DNA of 64,000 nucleotides, from positions 366,200 to 430,199 of the forward strand of contig CAVRYH010000009.1 of assembly GCA_963725395.1 (NCBI GenBank). The letters run 5' to 3'. Below the pieces are notes generated by a model. The model saw only the letters and a program-made list of their open reading frames with translations, did no database searches and was not told where the DNA came from. Position numbers and translations under genes: made by a program. Shown piece after piece: positions 34,443 to 42,788 of this stretch (positions within the stretch are counted from its first letter, which is position 1; every line of letters starts with the position of its first letter). Source of the stretch: Bog-756 sp963725395. Lineage in GTDB: Bacteria > Actinomycetota > Acidimicrobiia > Acidimicrobiales > RAAP-2.

Positions 34443-34830
34443 TCAGATGTCCGTATAGGGGACCGGATGGTCCCCGCCGAGCTCGGAGAAGCGCTCGTTG
34501 AGCGCGTGGGCCAGGATGTCGTGGTCGTGCGGGGTGGGCTCGAGCGCGCCGGCGAGGAAGGCCTCCACCTGGAACGGGGAGCTCATCCCACCCAACTCGA
34601 AGTAGCGGAGCCACAATTCGCCGCCGGTGAGATGGGCGTCCAGCCGGAAGGAGTTGCAGCGCGCCGAGCCCGTACTCGGTCACGGTCGGCCGGAGGGCGG
34701 GAGAGGGGAGAGCGTAGAGATCGACACGAGCGTCTGTCTCCCGGAGCGGTGGTCCCTCGCGATCGAAGGCCACCCCACCATACCAGCCGGACCGCTGTGC
34801 ACCCGAGGGGATGTTGAGGCCGAACCCAGC
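34443..34830 (-). pseudogene. Unrecognised gene broken by a one-base frameshift
   Basis: Two leftward frames join into one protein-like reading. The upstream frame gives R-V-D-L-Y-A-L-P-S-P then T-V-T-E-Y-G-L-G-A. After skipping one base near 34656-34659, the second frame gives N-S-F-R-L-D-A-H-L-T, W-L-R-Y-F-E-L-G-G-M and H-D-I-L-A-H-A-L-N-E-R-F, with TGA at 34443-34445. The C-terminal pattern resembles a recurring unnamed actinobacterial protein. The N-terminus is uncertain (about 34800-34830). It is divergent to the GAF-ANTAR gene, which is also frameshifted. Decay and sequencing error cannot be separated here. Confidence 0.5.
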
Positions 34831-34871
34831 AGATGGGATGCTGGCGAGGAAGTCGACGGAGAGAGAACGGT

Positions 34872-35616
34872 ATGGCCGGCGAGGACAAAGTGGCGACCGA
34901 CTCCCGGGCCGAGGCGGAACTGACCGCCAACATCTCCGCGACCATCGACGCGCTCGTTCTCGGCCGGCGGTGTTCAAGAGACCCTGGCCCGGGTGGTCGA
35001 CCTGGCCGTGACCAGCATCGAGGCCTGCGACTACGCGGGGGTGCACCTGGTCGGTGCCGATGCCGCGAGTTCACCGGTGTGCAGTGACCCCGTGGTGGCC
35101 GACATCGAGGCCCGACAGCGGGAGTCCGGCGAAGGGCCGTGCCTCGCCGCCGCCGACCAGGGCGTCGCCATCTCCGTCAACGACCTCCGGGACGAGGACC
35201 GTTGGCCCGAGTTCAGGATGGCTTCGGCCGGTCGGGAGATCCGCGGCGTCCTCGCCCTGCCCTTCGCCACCAGCTCCGGTCCGGGCGTCCTGTGCCTGTT
35301 CGCGTGCGCACCGATGGCGTTCGGGGTGATCGACCGGGGTCGGGCGCTCCTCCTCGCCGCCATGGCCGGGTTGGCGGTGACGTCGGCCCGCAGCCTCGAG
35401 GACGAGGAACGCCGGACGGCGAACCTCCATGCCGCGCTGGCCACGCGCGAGGTGATCGGTCAGGCCCAGGGCATCCTGATGGAGCGGGAGCACGTCACCG
35501 CCGAGCGGGCCTTCGACATCCTTCGCCGGGCCTCCCAGCATCACAACGTCAAGTTACGGGACGTGGCCCGGAACCTCATCGAGACGGGCGAGAGCCCCGA
35601 CACCGGCACCACCTGA
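34872..35616 (+). pseudogene. GAF-ANTAR RNA-binding antiterminator protein, frameshifted near its start
   Basis: GAF-ANTAR proteins bind tandem RNA hairpins and prevent transcription termination. ATG 34872, after GGAGAGAGAACGGT, opens M-A-G-E-D-K-V and reaches I-D-A-L-V-L. Dropping one G near 34962 continues as A-G-G-V-Q-E-T-L-A-R-V-V-D-L in the frame that runs to TGA 35616. The GAF domain covers about 30-165, followed by a complete ANTAR domain with T-R-E-V-I-G-Q-A-Q-G-I-L-M and A-F-D-I-L-R-R-A-S-Q. If the base is real, only an internal GTG at 34993 could give a 207-residue product with a clipped GAF domain. Confidence 0.75.
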
Positions 35617-35658
35617 CGCCTGCCCGGCCGCGGCCCGCCGGGCAGCGACCCTCTTCTG

Positions 35659-35731
35659 TGGTCGGGACCGGCGTCGATCCGGTGACCTCACGCTTTTCAG
35701 GCGCGCGCTCTACCAACTGAGCTACCCGACC
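35659..35731 (-). tRNA. tRNA-Phe (GAA)
   Basis: Minus-strand cloverleaf with acceptor GGTCGGG/CCCGACC, D arm GCTC-AGTTGGTA-GAGC, anticodon loop CTGAAAA (GAA) and T arm CCGGATCGACGCCGG. Discriminator A. First of three clustered leftward tRNAs. Confidence 0.95.
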
Positions 35732-35750
35732 TCGCCTCGGCGAACCGAGG

Positions 35751-35828
35751 TGGCGGACCTGACGGGATTTGAACCCGCGACCTCCGGCTTGACAGGCCGG
35801 CGTGCACTCCAAACTGCACCACAGGTCC
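35751..35828 (-). tRNA. tRNA-Asp (GTC)
   Basis: Minus-strand cloverleaf with acceptor GGACCTG/CAGGTCC, discriminator G, encoded CCA (35751-35753), anticodon loop CTGTCAA (GTC) and T loop GGTTCAAATCC. It lies 19 bases from tRNA-Phe. Confidence 0.95.
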
Positions 35829-35857
35829 CCAACCAGCACTGGCGCTGGGGCATACGG

Positions 35858-35930
35858 CACCCCCAACGGGATTCGAACCCGTGTTACCGCCTTGAAAGGG
35901 CGGCGTCCTAGGCCGCTAGACGATGGGGGC
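35858..35930 (-). tRNA. tRNA-Glu (TTC)
   Basis: Minus-strand cloverleaf with acceptor GCCCCCA/TGGGGGT, anticodon loop CTTTCAA (TTC) and T arm ACGGGTTCGAATCCCGT. The encoded end reads CCG rather than CCA. TAATCT just upstream (35953-35958, minus) is a likely -10 for the tRNA cluster. Confidence 0.95.
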
Positions 35931-35968
35931 TCAAACCCGATCAGGGCTTTTGGAGATTAGCAGGTGGA

Positions 35969-36463
35969 TCACAGGATCCCTTCGGGCCGCCCCTCGGCCG
36001 GCAGGCCCGCGGCCAGCACCTCCACCATCAGGTACTGGAGCTGGCCCAGGAGCTCGTAGAGCGCGTACTCCGGCGCGGTCGGGTCGTCGGGTTGCGGCTC
36101 CGCCATGTCCTCGCTGACGTCGAGGCGGGTCCCGATGACCAGACGCATCGAGCCGATGGCCGACAGCCAGGCGTTGAACTCGGACTCGGTCAGGATGTCC
36201 GAGCGCGCCGTCTCGGTCAGCACGGTGAAGGCCTCACGGTGGTGGTTGACGAGTGCGCTGTCGACCAGCTTGCGGTAGGCCCGCTCCTCTTTGACCTGGT
36301 GCTCTCCGGGATAGGCGGGCGGGAAGAGGCGCCGGGTCATGGGGTCGTGGGTCTCGAGGGTGGGTACCAGCTGGTGGGCCAGGGTGACGAGGACCGCCCG
36401 GACGTTGGGGTCCAGCTTGACCACGTAACGACCGTCGCGCCGACGGCGGAACGGTGCGCTCAC
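35969..36463 (-). CDS. DUF2017-family protein
   Basis: This 164-residue helical protein of unknown function is regularly found next to clpS in Actinobacteria. It shows the family's F-R-R-R-R-D-G-R-Y-V-V-K-L start, R-R-L-F-P-P-A-Y near the middle, and a W-L-S-A-I-G-S-M-R-L-V-I-G-T-R-L core. GTG 36463 overlaps the clpS stop (GTGA), so it is coupled to clpS. The association suggests a role linked to Clp proteolysis, but none is demonstrated. Confidence 0.85.
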   Translation of the reverse strand: MSAPFRRRRDGRYVVKLDPNVRAVLVTLAHQLVPTLETHDPMTRRLFPPAYPGEHQVKEERAYRKLVDSALVNHHREAFTVLTETARSDILTESEFNAWLSAIGSMRLVIGTRLDVSEDMAEPQPDDPTAPEYALYELLGQLQYLMVEVLAAGLPAEGRPEGIL

Positions 36464-36795
36464 GACGACTGTTCCATGGTGGCCCACAGCCCGTGCTCGT
36501 GGAGCCGGTAGACGTCCAACTCGGCCCGCTCGCGGGTCCCCGAGGAGACGACCGCCCGACCCTTGTGATGGACGTCCAGCATGAGCTTGGTGGCCTTCTC
36601 CTTCGAGTAGCCGAACAGTTTCTGGAGTACGTAGGTGACGAAGGACATGAGGTTGATGGGGTCGTTCCAGACGATGACCAACCAGGGCCGATCGGTGAGC
36701 GCGGCCTCGTCGGCGATGGTCCGGACGTCACCGGCGGGCTCGGCCTCGACCGGCGCCTCGACCGGCATCGAGCCGAGCGGGCCCTCCGCCCTCAT
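36460..36795 (-). CDS. clpS: ClpS adaptor of the Clp protease
   Basis: Delivers N-degron substrates to ClpC/ClpA. The 111-residue product has a variable N-terminus (1-35) and the ClpS core W-L-V-I-V-W-N-D-P-I-N-L-M-S-F-V-T-Y-V-L, which forms the N-end residue pocket, followed by M-L-D-V-H-H-K-G-R-A-V-V and a C-terminal A-E-x-D/V-Y-R-L-H-E-H-G-L. ATG 36795 overlaps the ctaA stop (ATGA). It therefore lies inside a ctaA-clpS-DUF2017 operon. Confidence 0.93.
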   Translation of the reverse strand: MRAEGPLGSMPVEAPVEAEPAGDVRTIADEAALTDRPWLVIVWNDPINLMSFVTYVLQKLFGYSKEKATKLMLDVHHKGRAVVSSGTRERAELDVYRLHEHGLWATMEQSS

Positions 36796-37781
36796 ACCGG
36801 CTCCGCGACGGCGTCGGGGTCGGGGCCCGACGACCGGGGCCCCGATGGCACGGGAACGGCGTCCCGGGGAGGCTCGACCGCCGAGCGGGGCCCGGCGCCA
36901 GATTCGGGGAGGTGGTCGGAGAGCCCGTGATGGAACCAGAGGGCGATCGACCAGACCAGCGAGGCACCGAGCACATGGAAGCCGACCAGCACGGCAGGCA
37001 GGTGGGTGAAGAACTGGGTGTAGCCGATGATCCCCTGCACCACCATGGCTCCGAGCAGGATGCGGCCGCTGTCCTGCACATGACCGGGTGCGTCCGTCCG
37101 CCACAGCACCCACAGGGTCCACAGTACCGTCAGCACCGTCACGATGACTATCTCGGCATGGATCCTCGTCATGTCCTCCAACCCGATGGGCACGCGCTTG
37201 GCCCCTTTGCCGCCGGCGTGGGGACCGGCCCCGGTCGTAGCGGTGCCGGCGGCCAGGACCACCACCAGCAGGCCGAGCAGGACCCGGGTCCACCACAGGG
37301 CGCGTCGGGACACGACCAGCGTGCCGCGGCCGGCGGCGTGCCCCGCCCGCAGGGTGAGGATCACGGCGACGGCCAAGAGGGCCATCCCCAGCATGAAGTG
37401 GGTCATCACCACGTAGGCGTTGAGCTTGCTGTAGACGACGAACGCCCCGATGACCGCCTCACCGATCACACCGAAGATCAGGCCGGCGGCCAGCCATCGG
37501 AGGTCACGCCGGGCCGGGCGACGCACCAGGGCGGCCACGAAGGTGGTCGCACAGAGCAGGACCAGGACGAACACCACCACCCGGTTCCCGAACTCGATCA
37601 CCGGATGGAGGCTGAGCGGAGGGGTGAGGCGGCTGTGGGCGCAGGTCGGCCAGTCAGGGCACCCGAGCCCCGAGTCGGACAGGCGGACCGCGGCGCCGGT
37701 GGCCACGTTCAACACCACGGTGGCCAGGGTGACCCGGCAGAGGAGGAGGAAGCGGCGAGGGCCAATATGCAGGGAGGACAC
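36792..37781 (-). CDS. ctaA: Heme A synthase
   Basis: Oxidises heme o to heme a for aa3-type terminal oxidases. The 329-residue product has eight predicted helices. S-D-S-G-L-G-C-P-D-W-P-T-C, with the paired Cys of the first extracytoplasmic loop, and the heme ligands E-F-G-N-R-V (Glu/Asn/Arg) and T-H-F-M-L-G are visible in the first half; R-I-H-A-E and V-G-F-H-V-L-G are in the second. GTG 37781 is chosen with CGGAG close upstream; the much longer open frame is an antisense artefact. It is divergent from ctaB, the preceding enzyme of the pathway. Confidence 0.93.
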   Translation of the reverse strand: MSSLHIGPRRFLLLCRVTLATVVLNVATGAAVRLSDSGLGCPDWPTCAHSRLTPPLSLHPVIEFGNRVVVFVLVLLCATTFVAALVRRPARRDLRWLAAGLIFGVIGEAVIGAFVVYSKLNAYVVMTHFMLGMALLAVAVILTLRAGHAAGRGTLVVSRRALWWTRVLLGLLVVVLAAGTATTGAGPHAGGKGAKRVPIGLEDMTRIHAEIVIVTVLTVLWTLWVLWRTDAPGHVQDSGRILLGAMVVQGIIGYTQFFTHLPAVLVGFHVLGASLVWSIALWFHHGLSDHLPESGAGPRSAVEPPRDAVPVPSGPRSSGPDPDAVAEPV

Positions 37782-37985
37782 CGTCTCCGTATGGTATCGG
37801 CCCCACCGCGTGCGTGGCTGAGGTGGCGGCCCACCCCGGACGCAGTCACCGCCGCCCGGCATTTCCCGGCTCGAGGCGGCGCCCCGCTCCGGTCGGCGAC
37901 GGCGCCCCCTCCCCGGGGACGGGGGCGTGGCCCCCTGTGAAGTCGCCCCCCACCGGGGTCGGCGAGTCGCACTAATGTTTCGGCA

Positions 37986-38891
37986 ATGGCAATTTCCTCG
38001 GTGGTCCTCCCCCGCAGAACCACCGCGGCTGCACGCGTCGGGGCCTACGTGGCGCTGACCAAGCCGCGCATCATCGAGCTCCTGCTCATCACCACGCTTC
38101 CCACCATGATCGTGGCGCAGCGCGGCCTGCCGCCGGTGCTCTTGATGGCGGCAACGCTGCTCGGGGGGGCCCTGGCCGCCGGCGGTGCCAACGCCATCAA
38201 CATGTTCGTGGACCGGGACATCGACAAGCTCATGCACCGGACGTCCAAGCGCCCGCTGGTCACCGGGGCGGTGAGCCCCCGGAACGCGCTGGTGTTCGCC
38301 ATCACCCTGGAGGTGCTGGCCTTCGTCGAGCTGTGGGCCTGGGTGAACCTGCTGTCGGCGGTGCTGGCCATCTCGGCCACCTTGTTCTACGTCTTCGTCT
38401 ACACGCTGTGGCTCAAGCGCACGAGCAGCCAGAACATCGTCATCGGGGGCGCGGCGGGCGCCGTACCGGTCCTGGTCGGGTGGGCCGCCGTGACCAACAG
38501 CCTCTCGTGGACGCCCGTCGTCATGTTCGCCATCATCTTCGTCTGGACGCCGCCCCACTTCTGGGCCCTCGCCGTCAAATACAAGGACGACTACCAGGCG
38601 GCCCACGTGCCCATGTTGCCGGCGGTCGCCACCTTCAAGCGGACCGCCCGGGAGATCCTCGTCTACAGCGTCATCCTGGTGGCGGTGAGCCTGGTGCTGG
38701 CCGGGGTGGCCCACCTCGGTGCTGTGTACGTCGTCTCGGCATCGGTGCTCGGTGTCGCGTTCATCGCCGCGGCCGTGCGCCTGCTGGTCCGGGCCACGCC
38801 CAAGGCGGCCATGCAGCTCTTCAGTTACTCGATCACGTACCTGACCCTCCTCTTCGTGGCCATGGCGGTCGACATCTTCACCAAGCATTGA
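37986..38891 (+). CDS. ctaB: Heme O synthase (protoheme IX farnesyltransferase)
   Basis: Adds a farnesyl group to heme b, making heme o, the CtaA substrate. The 301-residue integral membrane prenyltransferase shows T-K-P-R-I-I-E-L-L near the start, the first Asp-rich motif N-M-F-V-D-R-D-I-D-x-x-M-x-R-T, R-P-L-V-T-G, and the second W-T-P-P-H-F-W-A-L-A-V-K-Y-K-D-D-Y segment. TAATGT seven bases before ATG suggests leaderless transcription. The next gene starts at an overlapping TTGA. Confidence 0.95.
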   Translation: MAISSVVLPRRTTAAARVGAYVALTKPRIIELLLITTLPTMIVAQRGLPPVLLMAATLLGGALAAGGANAINMFVDRDIDKLMHRTSKRPLVTGAVSPRNALVFAITLEVLAFVELWAWVNLLSAVLAISATLFYVFVYTLWLKRTSSQNIVIGGAAGAVPVLVGWAAVTNSLSWTPVVMFAIIFVWTPPHFWALAVKYKDDYQAAHVPMLPAVATFKRTAREILVYSVILVAVSLVLAGVAHLGAVYVVSASVLGVAFIAAAVRLLVRATPKAAMQLFSYSITYLTLLFVAMAVDIFTKH

Positions 38892-39577
38892 TCGAGACCT
38901 CCGGGACCTCCGAGACCTCGGCTTCGGAGCCCCCAGGGCGGAGCGGGGTGGACGGCCCCCCCGGAGTGGTCCCCCCGACCGGCGGTGGAGGACCGGACCG
39001 TCGCCCGCCAGCGCCGCGTCGGCTGCGGGCCCTGCTGATCGGGTCGGTCATCGCCGTGGCGCTGGCCGTGTTCCTCTTTGTCGGCCTGGGCCGCCAGTCG
39101 GGGTCGGGAACGGGATCGACCGGACCCGTCGTGGGCGTGGGCGACCAGGCCCCCAGCTTCTCGCTGCCCTCCCTCACCGGGGGCGACCCGGTCGTGCTCG
39201 ATGCGCTCGGCAAGGACCGGCACCGCCCGGTCGTACTCAACTTCTTCGCTTCGTGGTGCATACCGTGCCAGGAGGAGACCCCGCTGCTCGCCCGCACCGC
39301 CGATGCCGAGCAGGCCAAGGGCTCGGACATCCAGTTCGTCGGCGTCGACACCCTCGATCCGACGTCGAGCGCCCTCCCCTTCGTCAAGAAGTCGGGGATC
39401 ACCTATCCCGTCGGCTCGGACAGTGGCCAGGTGAGCAGTGGCCTGTATGGGATCGACGGTGATCCCCAGACGTTTTTCCTGAACGCGGACGGCACGGTGG
39501 TCGCCCATGTGCGGGGCCCGCTCACCCAGAGCGAGCTCGACCAGTGGTTGCAGCGGATCGGCGGTTCGGCGGACTGA
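38888..39577 (+). CDS. Membrane-anchored thioredoxin-like protein (ResA/TlpA type)
   Basis: Extracytoplasmic thiol-disulfide oxidoreductase, probably reducing apocytochrome or CuA-site cysteines during respiratory-chain assembly. The 229-residue product has a Pro/Gly/Ser-rich N-terminus, one signal-anchor helix (about 43-65), then a thioredoxin fold with active site W-C-I-P-C (Cys124, Cys127) in N-F-F-A-S-W-C. The cis-Pro region D-G-D-P-Q-T-F-F follows. TTG 38888 overlaps the ctaB stop; a GTG near 38949 is an alternative. Coupling to ctaB supports a cytochrome oxidase maturation role. Confidence 0.82.
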   Translation: MIETSGTSETSASEPPGRSGVDGPPGVVPPTGGGGPDRRPPAPRRLRALLIGSVIAVALAVFLFVGLGRQSGSGTGSTGPVVGVGDQAPSFSLPSLTGGDPVVLDALGKDRHRPVVLNFFASWCIPCQEETPLLARTADAEQAKGSDIQFVGVDTLDPTSSALPFVKKSGITYPVGSDSGQVSSGLYGIDGDPQTFFLNADGTVVAHVRGPLTQSELDQWLQRIGGSAD

Positions 39578-39622
39578 CGCCCCGACGGAGAGCTCGGCGC
39601 GGTTGGCTCCGTTCAGGCCGCG

Positions 39623-40357
39623 TCACTCCCAGCGGAAGGTGAGCCCGGCCACGACCGGTGCCACCACCGCCCAGACCACCAGCACGACCCAGTCCCGGGC
39701 CGTCACCGCCGTGCCGTCTCCGAGCGTGGCGTGCAGCGCGTCGGCCAACGCGGAGGCCGGCAGCACCTTGGCGATGCCGGCCAGCCACGCAGGAAGCTTG
39801 CCGAGCGGGATGAGCATGCCGCCGAGCAGCAACAGGACGACGAACAGCCCGTTGACCACCGCCAGGTTGACTAGCGGCTTGAGCGTCCCCGCCAACAGGA
39901 GCCCGATCCCGCCGAAGGCGACGGTTCCGAGCACCATGGCGGCGACGGCCGAACCGACAAGGGCACCGGCGCCGCCGCCGGGGTTCCACCCGAGCGCATA
40001 CCCGACGGCCACCAGCACGCCGGCCTGGAGGAGCTCGACCACGATGATCGCCATGATCTTGGCCCCGAGCAGGCGTGGACGGCCGAGTGGCGTCGACCCC
40101 AGCCGCTTGAGGACCCCGTAGCCCCGCTCGAACCCCGTGCCGATCCCGAGTGCGGTCATGGCCGTCGACATGATGGCGAGGGCGAGGATCCCCGGCACCA
40201 AGAAGTCGACCGGGTGGGCCGTGCCGGTCGGGAGGACGTGCACGGCCGAGAAGAAGAGCAGGAACACGACCGGTATCCCGAGGGTGAGGAAGACCGACTC
40301 CCCGTTGGTGAACAGCATGATCAGCTCGGCTCGCGTCTGGGCGCTGAGTGGCCTCAC
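39623..40357 (-). CDS. ABC-2 type exporter permease
   Basis: The 244-residue membrane protein has six helices in the ABC-2 arrangement: an N-terminal amphipathic start, F-L-T-L-G-I-P-V-V-F-L-L-F-F, P-G-I-L-A-L-A-I-M-S-T-A-M-T, then G-V-L-K-R-L-G-S-T-P-L (the coupling-helix region), and three more helices with F-V-V-L-L-L-L-G-G-M. GTG 40357 overlaps the stop of the upstream ATPase gene. With that ATPase it forms a complete exporter; similar exporters lie near heme a genes in other Actinobacteria. Substrate unknown. Confidence 0.85.
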   Translation of the reverse strand: MRPLSAQTRAELIMLFTNGESVFLTLGIPVVFLLFFSAVHVLPTGTAHPVDFLVPGILALAIMSTAMTALGIGTGFERGYGVLKRLGSTPLGRPRLLGAKIMAIIVVELLQAGVLVAVGYALGWNPGGGAGALVGSAVAAMVLGTVAFGGIGLLLAGTLKPLVNLAVVNGLFVVLLLLGGMLIPLGKLPAWLAGIAKVLPASALADALHATLGDGTAVTARDWVVLVVWAVVAPVVAGLTFRWE

Positions 40358-41454
40358 CGCTTCGTGCCCCGCGGCCGACCCTCGCGCCCTGCCGTGCCAC
40401 TGCGCCCCCTGCGCCCGGTCCCCCCGGGCGCGCCCTCGTCCCGGGGACCGTCGGACGTCGGCTCCTCGGTGTCCCGGGAGCCGGTGATGGCCAGGTAGGC
40501 CTCCTCCAGCGACTGCCCGGTGCGGAGATCACCCAGCGCCAGGTCCCGTTCGGCCAGCCACCCGGCCAACACGGCGATCACCGTCGGTGACGCCATGCCG
40601 GGTGGGGCAACCAAGCGGTAGCTTCCGGGGCCCACCTCCGCGATCGAGGCGCCGGTCCCGACGGCCGCGGCCAGTGCCCCGGTGTCGATGGCGGGCACGG
40701 TGGTGAACCGGATGGCGCCGTCGGCCGTCCCGGTGGCGAGGTCGGCGGGGCTCCCCTCGGCCAGCATGCGGCCGCGGTCGATGATCACCACCTGGTCGGC
40801 CAACCGCTCGGCCTCGGCCAGCTCGTGGGTGGTCAGGACGACACAGACCCCTCGGTCGCGGCGGTCGGCGATGATGTCGCGGACGACGATCCTTCCCTCG
40901 GGATCGACGCCGGCGGTGGGCTCGTCGAGAAAGAGCACCCGGGGACGGCCGACCAGGGCGAGGGCGAGCGAGAGTCGCTGCTGCTCCCCGCCAGACAGGC
41001 GGCGCCACGGCGTGCGCCGGACACCCGAGAGACCCACCAGGTGGAGGAGTTCCTCGGGATCCTCGGGATCGTCGTAATAGCGGGCGAAGAGCGCCAGGAC
41101 CTGGGCCGGCCCGAGCATCGGGTAGACGCCGCCCTTTTGGAGCATCACCCCGATGCTCGGGACGAGGGAGGCGTGGTCCCTGCGCGGGTCGAGCCCGAGC
41201 ACCCGGACCGAACCGCCGTCCACCCTCCGGTACCCTTCGAGCGCCTCCACCGTGCTGGTCTTGCCGGCGCCGTTGGGCCCGAGGAGGGCCAGCACCTGAC
41301 CCGCCGCACCCACGAAGGAGAGGCGGTCGACAGCGACCGTCTCGCCGTAGCGGATCACCACCTCGTCGCAGACGACAGCCGGTGCGTGCCGGTCGGGGGT
41401 GGTGGGCACGGTCGATGGCTGCGCGTCCCCCGTCGGGCTGTGAGCGTCGTCCAC
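40354..41454 (-). CDS. ABC exporter ATP-binding protein
   Basis: The 366-residue product powers the neighbouring permease. Walker A is G-P-N-G-A-G-K-T (near 60), followed by the Q-loop M-L-Q-K-G-G-V-Y, signature L-S-G-G-E-Q-Q-R, Walker B V-L-F-L-D-E-P-T-A-G-V-D-P and H-loop T-T-H-E-L. About 110 residues after the ATPase domain form an accessory domain and an Arg/Gly-rich tail. The GTG start has TAGCGT eight bases upstream. It is divergent from serS. Confidence 0.9.
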   Translation of the reverse strand: MDDAHSPTGDAQPSTVPTTPDRHAPAVVCDEVVIRYGETVAVDRLSFVGAAGQVLALLGPNGAGKTSTVEALEGYRRVDGGSVRVLGLDPRRDHASLVPSIGVMLQKGGVYPMLGPAQVLALFARYYDDPEDPEELLHLVGLSGVRRTPWRRLSGGEQQRLSLALALVGRPRVLFLDEPTAGVDPEGRIVVRDIIADRRDRGVCVVLTTHELAEAERLADQVVIIDRGRMLAEGSPADLATGTADGAIRFTTVPAIDTGALAAAVGTGASIAEVGPGSYRLVAPPGMASPTVIAVLAGWLAERDLALGDLRTGQSLEEAYLAITGSRDTEEPTSDGPRDEGAPGGTGRRGRSGTAGREGRPRGTKR

Positions 41455-41482
41455 GGGAGGTCACGCTACCGTTGTCCCCGTC

Positions 41483-42772
41483 ATGATCGATATCCGACTG
41501 GTGAGAGACGACAGCGCGTCCGTCAAGCGCGCGCTCGGTCGCCGGGGCGTGGACCCCGCACAGATCGACCGACTGGTCGAGCTGGATACGGCCGCCCGTG
41601 CCGCCGTGGGACGGAGGGACGAGCTCCGGGCCGAGGTGAAGTCGATCTCCAAACAGGTCGGTGAGGCGCGCCGGTCGGGCGACGTGGGTGCGGCCGACGA
41701 GCTGGCGGCGGGCAGCCGCACCCTGGGCGAGGAGGAACGGGCGCTCAACGCCGTCGCCGAATCGGCGCAGGAGTCAGTCCGCCAGGCCCTCCTCTACCTA
41801 CCCAACCTCCCCGCGCCCGACGCGCCCGACGGTGCCGGGCCCGACGACAACGTCGTGACCCGGACCTGGCCGGCCCTCGACCCCACCTACGCGGCGTCCC
41901 AACGGGTCCCGCACTGGGAGGTGGGCTCCGAGCTCGGGCTCTTGGACATGGAGAGGGGCGCGAAGTTGTCCGGTTCCATGTTCCCCCTCTTCCGGGGGTT
42001 CGGGGCCCGTCTGCTGCGGGCGCTCACCTCCTTCGCGCTCGACAGCCATTCCGAGGAGTTCGAGGAGGTGCGCCCACCAACCCTCGTGCTCACCGAGACC
42101 ATGGTGTCCACCGGGCATCTCCCCAAGTTCGAGGAGGAGGCCTACCACCTCGAACGCGACGACCTCTGGGCCATCCCGACCTCGGAGGTTCCCCTCACCT
42201 CGATGTGGCGGGGGGACATCCTCGAGGAGGCCGACCTGCCGCTGCGCCTGACGGCCGCCACCGCCTGCTTCCGCCGTGAGGCCGGCGCCGCCGGTCGGGA
42301 CACCCGCGGGCTGCTCCGGGTGCACGAGTTCGACAAGGTGGAGCTGTTCGCCTACGCCACGGCCGACCAGGCGCCGGGGCTGCTCGATGCCATGGTGGCC
42401 CGGGCCGAACGACTGCTGGTCGACCTCGGGCTCCAGTACCGCGTCCTCGATCTGTGCGCCGGCGACATGGGCAACTCGGCCGCCCGGACGTTCGACCTCG
42501 AGGTCTACTCTCCGGGGGTCGACCAGTGGTTGGAGGTCTCCTCGGTCAGCTGGTGCACCGACTACCAGGCCCGGCGGGCCAACATCCGCTACCGGCCCTC
42601 CGGGGGCGGGGGACCGGTGCTGGTCCACACGCTCAACGGCTCGGCCCTGGCATGGGCCCGCATCTGGGCCGCATTGGTGGAGAGTGGCCGTCAGGCCGAC
42701 GGCTCGGTGGTGTTGCCCGAGGTGCTCGGGCCCTACCTGCGCGGCGAGACCGTCATCCCCGCCGCCGGCTGA
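41483..42772 (+). CDS. serS: Seryl-tRNA synthetase
   Basis: Charges tRNA-Ser. The 429-residue class II enzyme has the N-terminal coiled-coil arm (about 28-105), the motif 2 region C-F-R-R-E-A-G-A-A-G-R-D-T-R-G-L-L-R-x-H-E-F-x-K-V-E (written with gaps) and C-terminal motif 3 around L-N-G-S-A-L-A-W-A-R. The start M-I-D-I-R-L-V-R is canonical. Its upstream region is only 28 bases and shared with the ABC exporter promoter. Confidence 0.97.
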   Translation: MIDIRLVRDDSASVKRALGRRGVDPAQIDRLVELDTAARAAVGRRDELRAEVKSISKQVGEARRSGDVGAADELAAGSRTLGEEERALNAVAESAQESVRQALLYLPNLPAPDAPDGAGPDDNVVTRTWPALDPTYAASQRVPHWEVGSELGLLDMERGAKLSGSMFPLFRGFGARLLRALTSFALDSHSEEFEEVRPPTLVLTETMVSTGHLPKFEEEAYHLERDDLWAIPTSEVPLTSMWRGDILEEADLPLRLTAATACFRREAGAAGRDTRGLLRVHEFDKVELFAYATADQAPGLLDAMVARAERLLVDLGLQYRVLDLCAGDMGNSAARTFDLEVYSPGVDQWLEVSSVSWCTDYQARRANIRYRPSGGGGPVLVHTLNGSALAWARIWAALVESGRQADGSVVLPEVLGPYLRGETVIPAAG

Positions 42773-42788
42773 GTCGGTCGCCGGCGGT

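Noticed and set aside
34872..35616. Programmed ribosomal frameshift in the GAF-ANTAR gene
   Set aside because: No slippery heptamer or stop codon at the shift point, and ANTAR proteins are not known to use frameshifting. Insertion or sequencing error is simpler.
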